NCBI RefSeq assembly: GCF_006517175.1
Contig: NZ_CP041186.1
Coordinates: 4,119,074-4,183,073 of the forward strand
Direction: 5' to 3'
From: Persicimonas caeni
GTDB lineage: Bacteria > Myxococcota_A > Bradymonadia > Bradymonadales > Bradymonadaceae
DNA length: 64,000 bases
The notes under the pieces are model-generated. The model saw nothing but the letters and a program-made list of their open reading frames with translations. It did not search any database and had not been told where the DNA came from. Shown here piece after piece: positions 16,176 through 24,883 of this stretch. A program made the translations under genes and the position numbers. The stretch's first letter is position 1, and each line of letters starts with the position of its first letter.

Positions 16176-18417
16176 TTTCCACGGGGCAGATTCTCCGGTG
16201 CTCGATTTCGACCTGACGTCGTTTCCATTCAGGTGGAATCCAAAGACCAAGCAGTGGCTTCTTTGGCCATTCTGGGCTTATCGGGTCGTAGTTCCCCTTC
16301 CACAGCCCGAGCCGTTTAATCTCTTCGAGCGGTTTCTGCTGAAAGCTGCTCATGCAGGGGCACGTGGCACAACGCGGCTCTCAGAGGTGCTGCAGTTGGA
16401 TGGCGAAATGGTCGACTTCTTGATGGAGCGGATGCGACGCCAAGGCCATGTGGATGAGTACGGCGTGCCATCGGATTCTGCGATAGAGCAGTTGCGAGAG
16501 TTCGAGAACCAAGAGCCGGAACTAAAGACTGGCCGGGTCTTTGTCGATGCGATTACCGGGCGCCTTTGGCCGCGCTTCGAAGCCGATGCGATGCAGTTAG
16601 TCGACTCGCAGATTACGCCGAACGGGAGTGCGACAGTCCGAATGGGTGGGCCGGCAAGATCAAGACTCACCGACGCCTTTGTTGTCTGGCCTGACCATCA
16701 CGGCTCGCCGCCACCGCAAGCACCGGACTCCTATGCCATCGGAAATGCGGTTCGCGGCCATTTTCGCCGAATTGACGTATGGGAACGACGCACGGGTTTC
16801 TATCACAAGGGGAGCATTGGCGTACCAGTCTCTCAGATCGATGGGGGGCGTTTAGTAGATCCCGAACCGGAGGCCGTCTTTGCGGCAACGTGTGTGTTCG
16901 TACCGTCCGATGTCATTCGCTCGAGCAGCTGGCAAGTCTGCGACCCATTCGGACTAGGCCCGAGTCCCAGGTTGCGGCGCACAATGGCACAAATGATGGA
17001 GCAAGGTGCCAATAACCTTAGGGACAAGGTCAAGAAGGCGACAGGCGACGGCTATGGCGTGGATACAGTTGAGTTTGCCGAGATCTTGGAGATTCAACTG
17101 CGCCGAGCTGCGAGAGAGGTCGAAGACGAGGTCGGTCCACTGGATCGGTTGCCGGATGGTGTGCTCTCCGGACTGCTGCAAACGCAGGAAGCACTGAACA
17201 AAATGACTGAAGGAGTGACCGAGGGAGGGGAAGGACTGACGGCCGCTGACAAAGAAGCGAGAAGCGTGCTTCGATGCGCATATCGTGCAGTCGAAGACGC
17301 TTTGCGCTTCGTGGTGGGCGACCACGCAGGCACTTCAGTGGTCGGTGGATTTGGTGAGAACGCAGCGGGTAACGCGTCGGTACTTCATGGTGTGATCCGT
17401 CGACTTGGCGGACACATCGATCAAGACGAAGCGACATCCCTTCTGAAAGTCACACAAGGTCAAGCCTTTGGCGTGGTTGGTTACGACAATAGAGAGCTGC
17501 GCGCGCTGCTCGCTGTCTCAATTATGACCGCGGCCGACATGCCGCAGCACCCCATGCGGCGGGCGTTCAAAGAGAACCCCGGCCTGGTTGACTTCCTCTA
17601 CGAGCTGCACAGCGAACGAGGCACGGCCGCACACGCGTCATCGAAGGAGGTTCCGATCCAGCGAATCGCCGAGCTCGTCGAGCAGGTACGTCGGTTTGTT
17701 CGAGCGTTGTTCCCGACTCCGGCAGAGGTAGGTGATTCAGTGCTGGCAGAAGCCGGCGGAGGATGGGATGCCGAGATGATGTGTCGGATCCGGGCGTCCG
17801 CAAGACAAGCAGTTGAATCGCGTGTGCCACAGGTGCGAGAAGCGAGTCCAAAACTAAAGGGCAATTTGGTCGACATGGAGCAATGCGCAATCGAGATCGA
17901 TTGGTTGGTCGATGACGGTGCGTCATCAATCGGCCCCGGGCTCGATCGACGGCTTCGTGACCTTGTGATCTCAGGGGCATCGGCCGTTGAGGCCGCCGTA
18001 CAAGAACTGGTTGCGACCACGCCACCGATCGAGGAAGCGGGTGACTACCTGGACAACTCCAGGGCGCTGCTCGAATTGGCCGCCAAGATGGGATTCATGC
18101 TCAATCGAGAAGGGGCGCTGCCTAGAGACCTGCTCAAAGTGCGGGCGGAACGGCTGGAGCATGCTCTCCAGCGAGGGAAGGGTTCGTTGAACGCCCTCGT
18201 TTGGGCTGGCCTTATCCGAGGCGCGGAGGGACGAGAGACGATGGTGCGCCGTCTATCGAAGTTACAGCCCGACTGGCTGCTGAAAATCGGAGAGCTTTCG
18301 AGGCGTCGAGGCCATGGAGCCGAACGTCGAATCGAACCAGAAGAACAACGAGAAGTTGCCGAGATGGTCTACAAGATCGTCGATGCCGCGCTGACGACGG
18401 TCTCAGAATCTGAATGA
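16159..18417 (+). CDS. Unknown 752-aa protein with a HEPN-like motif
   Basis: No family recognised. It overlaps the helicase gene by 17 bp; the start ATG 16159 is preceded by GGGGGGAAT. The N-terminus is aromatic-rich (PFRWNPKTKQWLLWPFW). Residues 55-100 look like a winged helix (LSEVLQLDGEMVDFLMERM). A middle region contains several Asp/Gly turns, and the C-terminal half is helical. Around residues 480-520 a helix carries SERGTAAH, an R-x4-H arrangement like the catalytic pair of HEPN RNases, although Gly rather than a polar residue follows the Arg. Being inside the induced operon it is a core member. RNase activity is only a possibility. Confidence 0.7.
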   Translation: MAASSDFHGADSPVLDFDLTSFPFRWNPKTKQWLLWPFWAYRVVVPLPQPEPFNLFERFLLKAAHAGARGTTRLSEVLQLDGEMVDFLMERMRRQGHVDEYGVPSDSAIEQLREFENQEPELKTGRVFVDAITGRLWPRFEADAMQLVDSQITPNGSATVRMGGPARSRLTDAFVVWPDHHGSPPPQAPDSYAIGNAVRGHFRRIDVWERRTGFYHKGSIGVPVSQIDGGRLVDPEPEAVFAATCVFVPSDVIRSSSWQVCDPFGLGPSPRLRRTMAQMMEQGANNLRDKVKKATGDGYGVDTVEFAEILEIQLRRAAREVEDEVGPLDRLPDGVLSGLLQTQEALNKMTEGVTEGGEGLTAADKEARSVLRCAYRAVEDALRFVVGDHAGTSVVGGFGENAAGNASVLHGVIRRLGGHIDQDEATSLLKVTQGQAFGVVGYDNRELRALLAVSIMTAADMPQHPMRRAFKENPGLVDFLYELHSERGTAAHASSKEVPIQRIAELVEQVRRFVRALFPTPAEVGDSVLAEAGGGWDAEMMCRIRASARQAVESRVPQVREASPKLKGNLVDMEQCAIEIDWLVDDGASSIGPGLDRRLRDLVISGASAVEAAVQELVATTPPIEEAGDYLDNSRALLELAAKMGFMLNREGALPRDLLKVRAERLEHALQRGKGSLNALVWAGLIRGAEGRETMVRRLSKLQPDWLLKIGELSRRRGHGAERRIEPEEQREVAEMVYKIVDAALTTVSESE

Positions 18418-18435
18418 CAACAGGAAAGAGGCGGG

Positions 18436-20973
18436 ATGAGTCAACAAGACGACGAAGCAATCGTGGATGAGACGATAAGTAAAGCACTGACGGAGAGCTC
18501 CGTAGAAGCTCCCGATGAGTTGCTGGAGGAAAGACAGCGACTCGCCGATTCATGGAAGAGGGTAAACGACAAAGAGGACCAGCTCGACGACAGGGAGTCG
18601 GCATTGGAGCAGACGCAGGCGGTGCTGGAGGAAGAGGAGGCGGAGTTGGACGCGAAGCGCGAGAAGCTCGAGGCCCTCGCGGACGAGCTCGGCGGCCGGG
18701 AAGAAACGATCGAGGAGCAAGAATGCGCTCTCGAGGCCCGAGAAGATGCCATCGCCGACCAAGAGCGCGAAGCCACGAGTCGCGAAGCCGACCTCAAGCA
18801 GCGTAAGCAAGAGGCGGACAAACGCGAAGCCGATCTCAAGGAGCGCGAGCGTAACGCCGACAAACGCGAAGCTGACCTAAAGGAACGTGAGCTGGAGGCC
18901 GACGCGGGTTTCCAAAAGCTCCGTACTCAGCGGCTCACCGAGCTAAAGAACGAGTGGGATGAAGAGCGGAAGAGGCGCGAGCAGGCTCTCGATGAGGAAA
19001 TCGATGCGGAGCGTACGCGTCGCTTTGAGGCGCTCGACCGAGAGATCGAGGACCGCCGCGAGCGGCTTGATGAAGAAATCGAGGCACAGCGCGAGCGAGC
19101 CGACGAACTCATCAACGAGCGCGAGGCCGAGTTGGATCGCCGCACGTCAAAGCTCGATGAGCGTGAGAACGCGTTGGACGAGCGGGAAAAGGAGGTACAG
19201 GAGAAGCAGCAAACGCTCGATCGTGAGGCGCATCGACTTACGAGCCTGGAAGGTGTGCTGGAGGAAGAGCGCGCCCAAATCGAAGACAAGATAGAACTGC
19301 GGGCGCGCGAAAAAGTCGAGGAACTTCAGCGACAACTCAAAGCTAAGGCTGAGCGCGTTGAGGCGATCGACGATGATCGCAGGAGGCTCCGCGAGCGCGT
19401 TGAGGCACATGAAGAGTGGCGGGAGCGTTTCGGAGAGCGAGAGCCAAAGGAGGTCCTGGCTGAAAATGGGTCGCTGGAAGGCGAGATCGAGCGATTGCGC
19501 TCAGAGTTATCCGAGCGGCCATCGCAGAAGGACGCAAAGCTCCTTGCGGAACTGCGCAAGGAGAAGGATGAGTGGCGCATTGCCCGACAGCAGATGACGC
19601 GGGAGATCGCCGAGCTCAAGGCTGAACGGGCCAACTCGCTGCAGACGGCCGCAGAGGTAGAGCAACAGAAGAGGCTAAGCGAGACATATAAGCGCGATGT
19701 CCAGGCGATGGAGGCGGCGAGCAAGAAGCTCGAAGAAGACGTCAAGCGGTTGCGCGGCATGTATGACACGACGGCGGAGCGCGATGCGTGCATCGGCTCG
19801 ATCGAAATGCCGATCAAGAAACTCGCCGAACGCGACGTCGCGGATCGGCCGTCGGGTGCGTCGGAGCTCGAGTGGCTGGAGCAGATCGACACCAAGTGTC
19901 GCGAGTCGGGGCTGGAGTTCAATCCGCGGTTGCTGCACGCGTTTCACACGTCGATGAAGACGGCCGAGTGGTCGCCGCTCGCGGTGCTTACCGGTGTCAG
20001 CGGGACAGGCAAAAGCCAACTTCCGAAGCTTTACGCTCGCTTCGGCGGGCTCCAGTTTCTACCGCTGGCCGTGAAGCCAAACTGGGACAGCCCTGAGTCG
20101 CTTTTTGGCTACTTCAACTCGATCGACAACAGGTTCGATGCGACCGATCTGTTGCGGGCGCTCGTCCAAAGCCAGAAGGACCCGACAGATCCCGGTTACG
20201 AGGGCGGCTTCTCCGATCGAATGATGATCGTCCTGCTCGACGAGATGAACCTTGCCCACGTCGAGCTGTACTTCAGCGACCTGCTGAGCAAGCTCGAGGA
20301 CCGCAGGGGCAACCAAGAGCCGGTTAAGAAATCGATCGGATTGGGACCGGATGTCGAGTCTTACGACGTTGAGCTTGGGCGCAACGTCTTGTGGGCTGGC
20401 ACGATGAACGAGGACGCCACGACCAAGACCCTATCGGACAAAGTTCTTGACCGTAGCAACGTCTTGAGTTTCCCGCGCCCAACCGAGCTCAAGAGGCGCT
20501 TGGAAGCCAAGCTCGCGGAACCGGTGCCGCTGATTGCGAAGTCTACCTGGGACGGATGGGTTCAGTCCCGAAGCACCTTTACCGACGAAGAGATTAGCGT
20601 GTTCAAACAGGCAGTCGAACACATCAACGAATGCCTGCAATATGTCGGCCGAGCGATTGGACACCGCCCCTTCCAGGCAATCGAGCATTACATGGCCAAT
20701 CACCCCAAGGTGATCGACGCCGGCGTCGATGAGAAGGAGCGAGAAAAGGCAATGAAGCTGGCGTTCGAAGACCAGGTCGTCCAGCGAATCATGCCGCGGT
20801 TGCGCGGAATCGAGACGCGCGGGCAATCGAAGACCAAATGTCTCGAGCCCATTCGGGAGGTTCTGACCGACCCCGAGCTCAGCCTGCACCTGGAGAATGA
20901 TTTCGACATCGCGTGCTCGTCCGGGTACGGCACGTTCGTCTGGAACAGCGCCAAATATCTGGAAGAGGGATGA
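18436..20973 (+). CDS. Coiled-coil McrB-like AAA+ protein
   Basis: An 845-aa protein. Residues 20-460 are a long acidic/basic coiled coil that includes three near-identical 14-residue units (core KREADLKERE; DNA 18782-18903). The C-terminal AAA+ domain has Walker A GVSGTGKSQ (about 520-528), Walker B VLLDEMNLAH, the strand GTMNED and LSDKVLDRSNVLSF, closely matching McrB/MoxR-type NTPases. In McrBC, McrB is the GTP-driven translocase that carries the McrC nuclease. Here the DNA-recognition domain normally at the N-terminus is replaced by the coiled coil, so recognition must come from partners. GAGGCGGG precedes ATG 18436. The stop overlaps the next start (ATGA). Confidence 0.86.
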   Translation: MSQQDDEAIVDETISKALTESSVEAPDELLEERQRLADSWKRVNDKEDQLDDRESALEQTQAVLEEEEAELDAKREKLEALADELGGREETIEEQECALEAREDAIADQEREATSREADLKQRKQEADKREADLKERERNADKREADLKERELEADAGFQKLRTQRLTELKNEWDEERKRREQALDEEIDAERTRRFEALDREIEDRRERLDEEIEAQRERADELINEREAELDRRTSKLDERENALDEREKEVQEKQQTLDREAHRLTSLEGVLEEERAQIEDKIELRAREKVEELQRQLKAKAERVEAIDDDRRRLRERVEAHEEWRERFGEREPKEVLAENGSLEGEIERLRSELSERPSQKDAKLLAELRKEKDEWRIARQQMTREIAELKAERANSLQTAAEVEQQKRLSETYKRDVQAMEAASKKLEEDVKRLRGMYDTTAERDACIGSIEMPIKKLAERDVADRPSGASELEWLEQIDTKCRESGLEFNPRLLHAFHTSMKTAEWSPLAVLTGVSGTGKSQLPKLYARFGGLQFLPLAVKPNWDSPESLFGYFNSIDNRFDATDLLRALVQSQKDPTDPGYEGGFSDRMMIVLLDEMNLAHVELYFSDLLSKLEDRRGNQEPVKKSIGLGPDVESYDVELGRNVLWAGTMNEDATTKTLSDKVLDRSNVLSFPRPTELKRRLEAKLAEPVPLIAKSTWDGWVQSRSTFTDEEISVFKQAVEHINECLQYVGRAIGHRPFQAIEHYMANHPKVIDAGVDEKEREKAMKLAFEDQVVQRIMPRLRGIETRGQSKTKCLEPIREVLTDPELSLHLENDFDIACSSGYGTFVWNSAKYLEEG

Positions 20974-23900
20974 TGGGTCGACGAGCCAGCAACGAAATGA
21001 CAGACGCGGTGCATGGTGCGGACCTCGACGAAGTTCGGCTCGAGGAGTTAGCGGCTCATGAAACGCCATCGAGGAAAGGGGCGCATTGGATCACGCTTCA
21101 AGCTACGGAACATCTGCTGGCTTCTACAAGTCCGCGGGATCCGCTGACAGGACGACCTCGACCGGTGATGTTGCGGGAGGTTCTAAGGTCCATACGGCAA
21201 GTTCTCGCTGGAGGAGCACGTCCACTTCCTTACGATGTCGGCCAACGCGCCCTGGATCTGTGCCTCGAAGCCATCGGCAACATCCTGCGCGAACCTCGCA
21301 CCAAGATCGTCCGGCAGCACGAGATGCGTCCGCTGCACGCCGTGCGTGAGATGGACGAGGCGAGCATGCGATGGCTGGCGCGCCAGCCTGGTCGGACAGC
21401 GAAGGAGAAGCTCGCGGGGCAGCGAAAAGCCAAGGCCGTCGTGCGTAGGTTTTCGGTCGACACGCTCGAAAACCGGGTGGTTTGCCGGGTGGTGCAAGAG
21501 CTTCGGCGATATGTCGAACAACGGCTCGACGCTGCCGCCGCATATTCTGATGGAGTGCATCCGAGCATTGATGAGCTTGAGGACGCACTTAGATTGCTCA
21601 GAAATAAGTTTCAGCGTAGTGAATTAGCGTTCCTTTCGCTGGGCTATCGGCCGCAGCCCACGAACGTCCTGCTCGACGACCGCGACTATTCGCGAGTGTG
21701 GCGCGCCTATCAGATGTTGTTGCGGCGTGACGATGTCCTCGAAAAGTCGTGGGTGCGCGTCGGGGAGCGCACCGCCGGGGCGCTCTTCTGGAGCTTTGTT
21801 GCGCTATTAGCGGAGCAGCAAGGGGTGCAGTTGTGGGAGGGGCCGATCATCCTGCGGGATCCTGGTAACGAAGCGATTGCTTTGAGGCAGCCGTCGAACT
21901 TGGCTAGCTGGAGTGACCAGCCCAGCGTGACATTTGTGTTAGAGAGCAGCCTCAACCGAGACAAGAGGGGGCATACCCAGAAGAGTAGCGCGGATGAAGG
22001 GCGCACTCGGCTTCGTATCATTGAGCTTAGTTTACGAGGGCACACGATCAATGTCGAAATCGGTGCGCTCGCTTCGCTATCGAACGAAAGCGCCACGTCG
22101 CTCTTCCAGTTCGAATATCATGTAGGAGTGCTTGAATTCGGTCGACTCGAATCTCAGCGGGGACAGCCATTGCGCTTGTTTCGTACCGTAAAGTCCCGGG
22201 TGTCACCGCTACTTGATGGTTTTGCAGATATTGGGGGGATAGGCGAGGCATCGCATTTCCTCGTGCGGGAGCTGCTACGGCTTTTTGGCTCGCAACCCGA
22301 GCCATCCCTTGATTCGGATTCGACTTCGATTTCGAACCTTCCTGGTGCCGCGGTGTCGCCGCTCGGGCTGGACCTCGGCACTAGCCGTCCGCGAGTCTTT
22401 GGGAACTCGAAGCAGCGTACGTCAGTGCATGCAGTGGGTGTGCGGCGAAACCTTCCCGATTCGGAGGTTCTGTGGAGTGTCGAACAGCCTGACTCGCCCG
22501 CTTTACCGCCCGGGACGTCGGGTCAGTACATCCCGTTTGCAGAAGTGTTTGACGCAGAATCAGCATCGGTCGAGTTGGCACACGCCTACCGAGCGGGCAG
22601 GGCGGTGGCCCAGCAGTTGGCCAGCGAACTCGGCTCAGATCAAACACGAACAATTGGCGTAGCCATCCCCGACACGGTTGATGCCATCAGCCGGTCGCGG
22701 ATCCGCAATGCGATAAGCAAGGGGTTGGGTAAGTGCTTTCCGGTTTGGCGGAGCGTCGCTGCTGCAACTGGCTGGCAGGCCAAGGGCGAACTCGACGTCG
22801 AAGAGAGCGACCTCGTCCTCGTGGTTGACGCGGAAGCGCCGAGTCTCACCATGACGCCACTGGTAGCTCGGCATGTACAGGAGTTGGAGGAAGCAGTTCC
22901 AGACTCTGCTGGGATCCTGTGGGAGCGCCGACCGTCTCTCGCTACGACAGACATCGATGATGTTCTCACGTACAGGCAAATCCAGCTCGACTACGCCGAG
23001 CAACTTCTGAAGGAGCACGGACTCCACAAGCGGGCTGCGCTCGCGCAGCAATTGGTTGCATCGGGTCGAATTGAGCGTCTTCTCGAAGAGGGCAGAATTG
23101 TCATGCCAGTCGATGGCACCAGCGACCAGTGGCTCGTTCTGAGGCACAGCGCAAAGCTGTGGGAAAGACTGGTAACCACGTGGAAACAGTTGTTCGAAGA
23201 GCGACTCGCCGACGTATTCGCTGGACGAACTGTCCAGGAGCTGCTCGGGGAACTCGAAAAAGGCGTGCCTCGTAAAATCCTGATGGTTGGGCGTCCCTTT
23301 CGAATCGCCGACGCAGACGTCGCGGACGTCGCCTCCCTCGATGCTGGCCTTGCCGGACGATCGCCAAATCGCCAGTGGGGCACTGTGAAGTTCGCTTCGC
23401 TTCAAAAGGGCTTCGGCTTTGCCAGTCGAGAAACAGGCGAGGACGTCTTCATGCATCCCAATAACTGTGCTTCCTCCGGGTTTTTTGAAGGATTGAAAAA
23501 GGGGGCGATTGTCTCTTTTGTCCCTGGAACGGCTGGCGCGAAGCCAAATCCGCCCGCGCATGTCATCTTGCCGGGTTCAAACCATCTGATTGCAGATGCT
23601 GGCGTGGTTGCCACAGGCGCAAACCTCTTGGCGGCCCGGCATGAAGCCGACCTGCCCACCTGGCAGGATTGGCTCCAGAACATGGCAGTCGAAGTTATTC
23701 GAGATGGTCATTACGAAATCCTGCCGCTGATCGCCGAGACCGAGCGCGGTGTTGCGGCTGGTGAGACAGTCGACATCGACGTGCCCGCAAACCTAATTCC
23801 ACCCGCTGCGAGCTCGTCCTGCATCCTTCCAATGGTCGGTGACGAACGAACTCGCCGTTCGCTTGGCATTGAAGGCCATGTGCGGCTCGACAAGATAACG

Positions 23901-24782
23901 GGGAACGATGACTCGACGCTGCGTGGTCGGTTTTCCTACAAACACGGCATTGAACGCAATTGGGAGTTAGTGTTGCGCGCGGAGGTCGAGGACGCCGCGG
24001 CGCGTGTTTCTGCTTCGTGGCATACCGAAGGTAAGACGTGGGACCAAATCGCGGATCGAAATTTTCTCGTGCCGCCGTATGACGACCGAGGATGCGCGCC
24101 GGCGAAGTCCGTCGACGAGGCAGCGCGCATCTTCGACCGGATCGAGAAAGCGGCCCTCGCCGAAGATCTTGAAGCTGGACGAACCGAAGTCTGGAATCTC
24201 AAGGATGCTCTCGGAGATGGGAAGGGAGAGCGAAGAGAACTCGTAGAGCGATTGCTCGAACTGCTACACCGCTGGAACTCGGGCGACGAGTTCAACCCAG
24301 CATTGTCCAACGCAGCTGTCGGTGTGCTCGGTTCTGCTATTTGGCGTGATCCGGAACTTGTGGGCACACTTGCAGATTCTGCGAAGGAGTTGTTCGGCCG
24401 TGCCAGTCGGAGTTTACGCAACGTCCTCGCACGGTTGCCCGAGCTCATCGACGAGGTCTCCGAGGGAAAAGTGGCGCGAAAGGTCTTGCGCAAATACGAA
24501 AGTCCTTACGAGAATGCCTGTCGATTATTGCTGGGGCTCTTTCGCTTGCGGTCGGGTGACACGGTGGATTTCTTGACTCCGGGCCGGCCTCAGCTTGTAC
24601 GGCTTGCTCGCACTGTCCGCCGTATTGACAGTCTCCTCGTCGGAGCTGGTCTGCGTCCTGCTGTGGCTCTCCCGTTGTCTGTCGAAGTCCCGCGTCACCT
24701 GCGTCGTATGTCTCAGCTCGGGTATGCGACCATGTGCTATCTCGCAGGGTACGAAGAGCCGCTTCTGCGAGTCGCAGAGTGA
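20970..24782 (+). CDS. DUF2357/McrC-like protein with internal cold-shock domain
   Basis: A 1270-aa protein starting at ATG 20970 (or 20973), overlapping the McrB-like stop by four bases. Residues 40-420 resemble DUF2357/McrC-type N-terminal regions, with the signature VDTLENRVVCRV and a long helical part. A clear D...ExK nuclease core was not found. Residues 520-700 (around IGVAIPDTVDAISR) vaguely recall an actin/Hsp70-like fold. Residues 802-870 are an unmistakable cold-shock/OB domain: WGTVKFASLQKGFGFASRE then GEDVFMHP. The C-terminal 350 residues are unrecognised, mostly helical. It is the last gene of the sigma-54 operon, and the expected partner of the McrB-like NTPase. Confidence 0.82.
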   Translation: MMGRRASNEMTDAVHGADLDEVRLEELAAHETPSRKGAHWITLQATEHLLASTSPRDPLTGRPRPVMLREVLRSIRQVLAGGARPLPYDVGQRALDLCLEAIGNILREPRTKIVRQHEMRPLHAVREMDEASMRWLARQPGRTAKEKLAGQRKAKAVVRRFSVDTLENRVVCRVVQELRRYVEQRLDAAAAYSDGVHPSIDELEDALRLLRNKFQRSELAFLSLGYRPQPTNVLLDDRDYSRVWRAYQMLLRRDDVLEKSWVRVGERTAGALFWSFVALLAEQQGVQLWEGPIILRDPGNEAIALRQPSNLASWSDQPSVTFVLESSLNRDKRGHTQKSSADEGRTRLRIIELSLRGHTINVEIGALASLSNESATSLFQFEYHVGVLEFGRLESQRGQPLRLFRTVKSRVSPLLDGFADIGGIGEASHFLVRELLRLFGSQPEPSLDSDSTSISNLPGAAVSPLGLDLGTSRPRVFGNSKQRTSVHAVGVRRNLPDSEVLWSVEQPDSPALPPGTSGQYIPFAEVFDAESASVELAHAYRAGRAVAQQLASELGSDQTRTIGVAIPDTVDAISRSRIRNAISKGLGKCFPVWRSVAAATGWQAKGELDVEESDLVLVVDAEAPSLTMTPLVARHVQELEEAVPDSAGILWERRPSLATTDIDDVLTYRQIQLDYAEQLLKEHGLHKRAALAQQLVASGRIERLLEEGRIVMPVDGTSDQWLVLRHSAKLWERLVTTWKQLFEERLADVFAGRTVQELLGELEKGVPRKILMVGRPFRIADADVADVASLDAGLAGRSPNRQWGTVKFASLQKGFGFASRETGEDVFMHPNNCASSGFFEGLKKGAIVSFVPGTAGAKPNPPAHVILPGSNHLIADAGVVATGANLLAARHEADLPTWQDWLQNMAVEVIRDGHYEILPLIAETERGVAAGETVDIDVPANLIPPAASSSCILPMVGDERTRRSLGIEGHVRLDKITGNDDSTLRGRFSYKHGIERNWELVLRAEVEDAAARVSASWHTEGKTWDQIADRNFLVPPYDDRGCAPAKSVDEAARIFDRIEKAALAEDLEAGRTEVWNLKDALGDGKGERRELVERLLELLHRWNSGDEFNPALSNAAVGVLGSAIWRDPELVGTLADSAKELFGRASRSLRNVLARLPELIDEVSEGKVARKVLRKYESPYENACRLLLGLFRLRSGDTVDFLTPGRPQLVRLARTVRRIDSLLVGAGLRPAVALPLSVEVPRHLRRMSQLGYATMCYLAGYEEPLLRVAE

Positions 24783-24824
24783 GTGACTGAGCGGCGCTCT
24801 CGAGGGTGTGTGCGAAGCGGCGCG

Positions 24825-24851
24825 CCGTGAATCCTTCAGTGTCGTTCACGG
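24825..24851. terminator. Possible bidirectional hairpin between convergent genes
   Basis: CCGTGAA and TTCACGG form a 7-bp stem around a 13-base loop, in the 101-bp gap between two convergent long operons. There is no strong T-run, so the terminator call rests mostly on position. Confidence 0.35.
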
Positions 24852-24883
24852 ATTGATTGAGGACCAATAAGATCAAGCTGGTG

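Noticed and set aside
22635-23561. 308-codon minus-strand open frame
   Set aside because: Antisense to the DUF2357/cold-shock gene; the cold-shock motif proves the plus frame.
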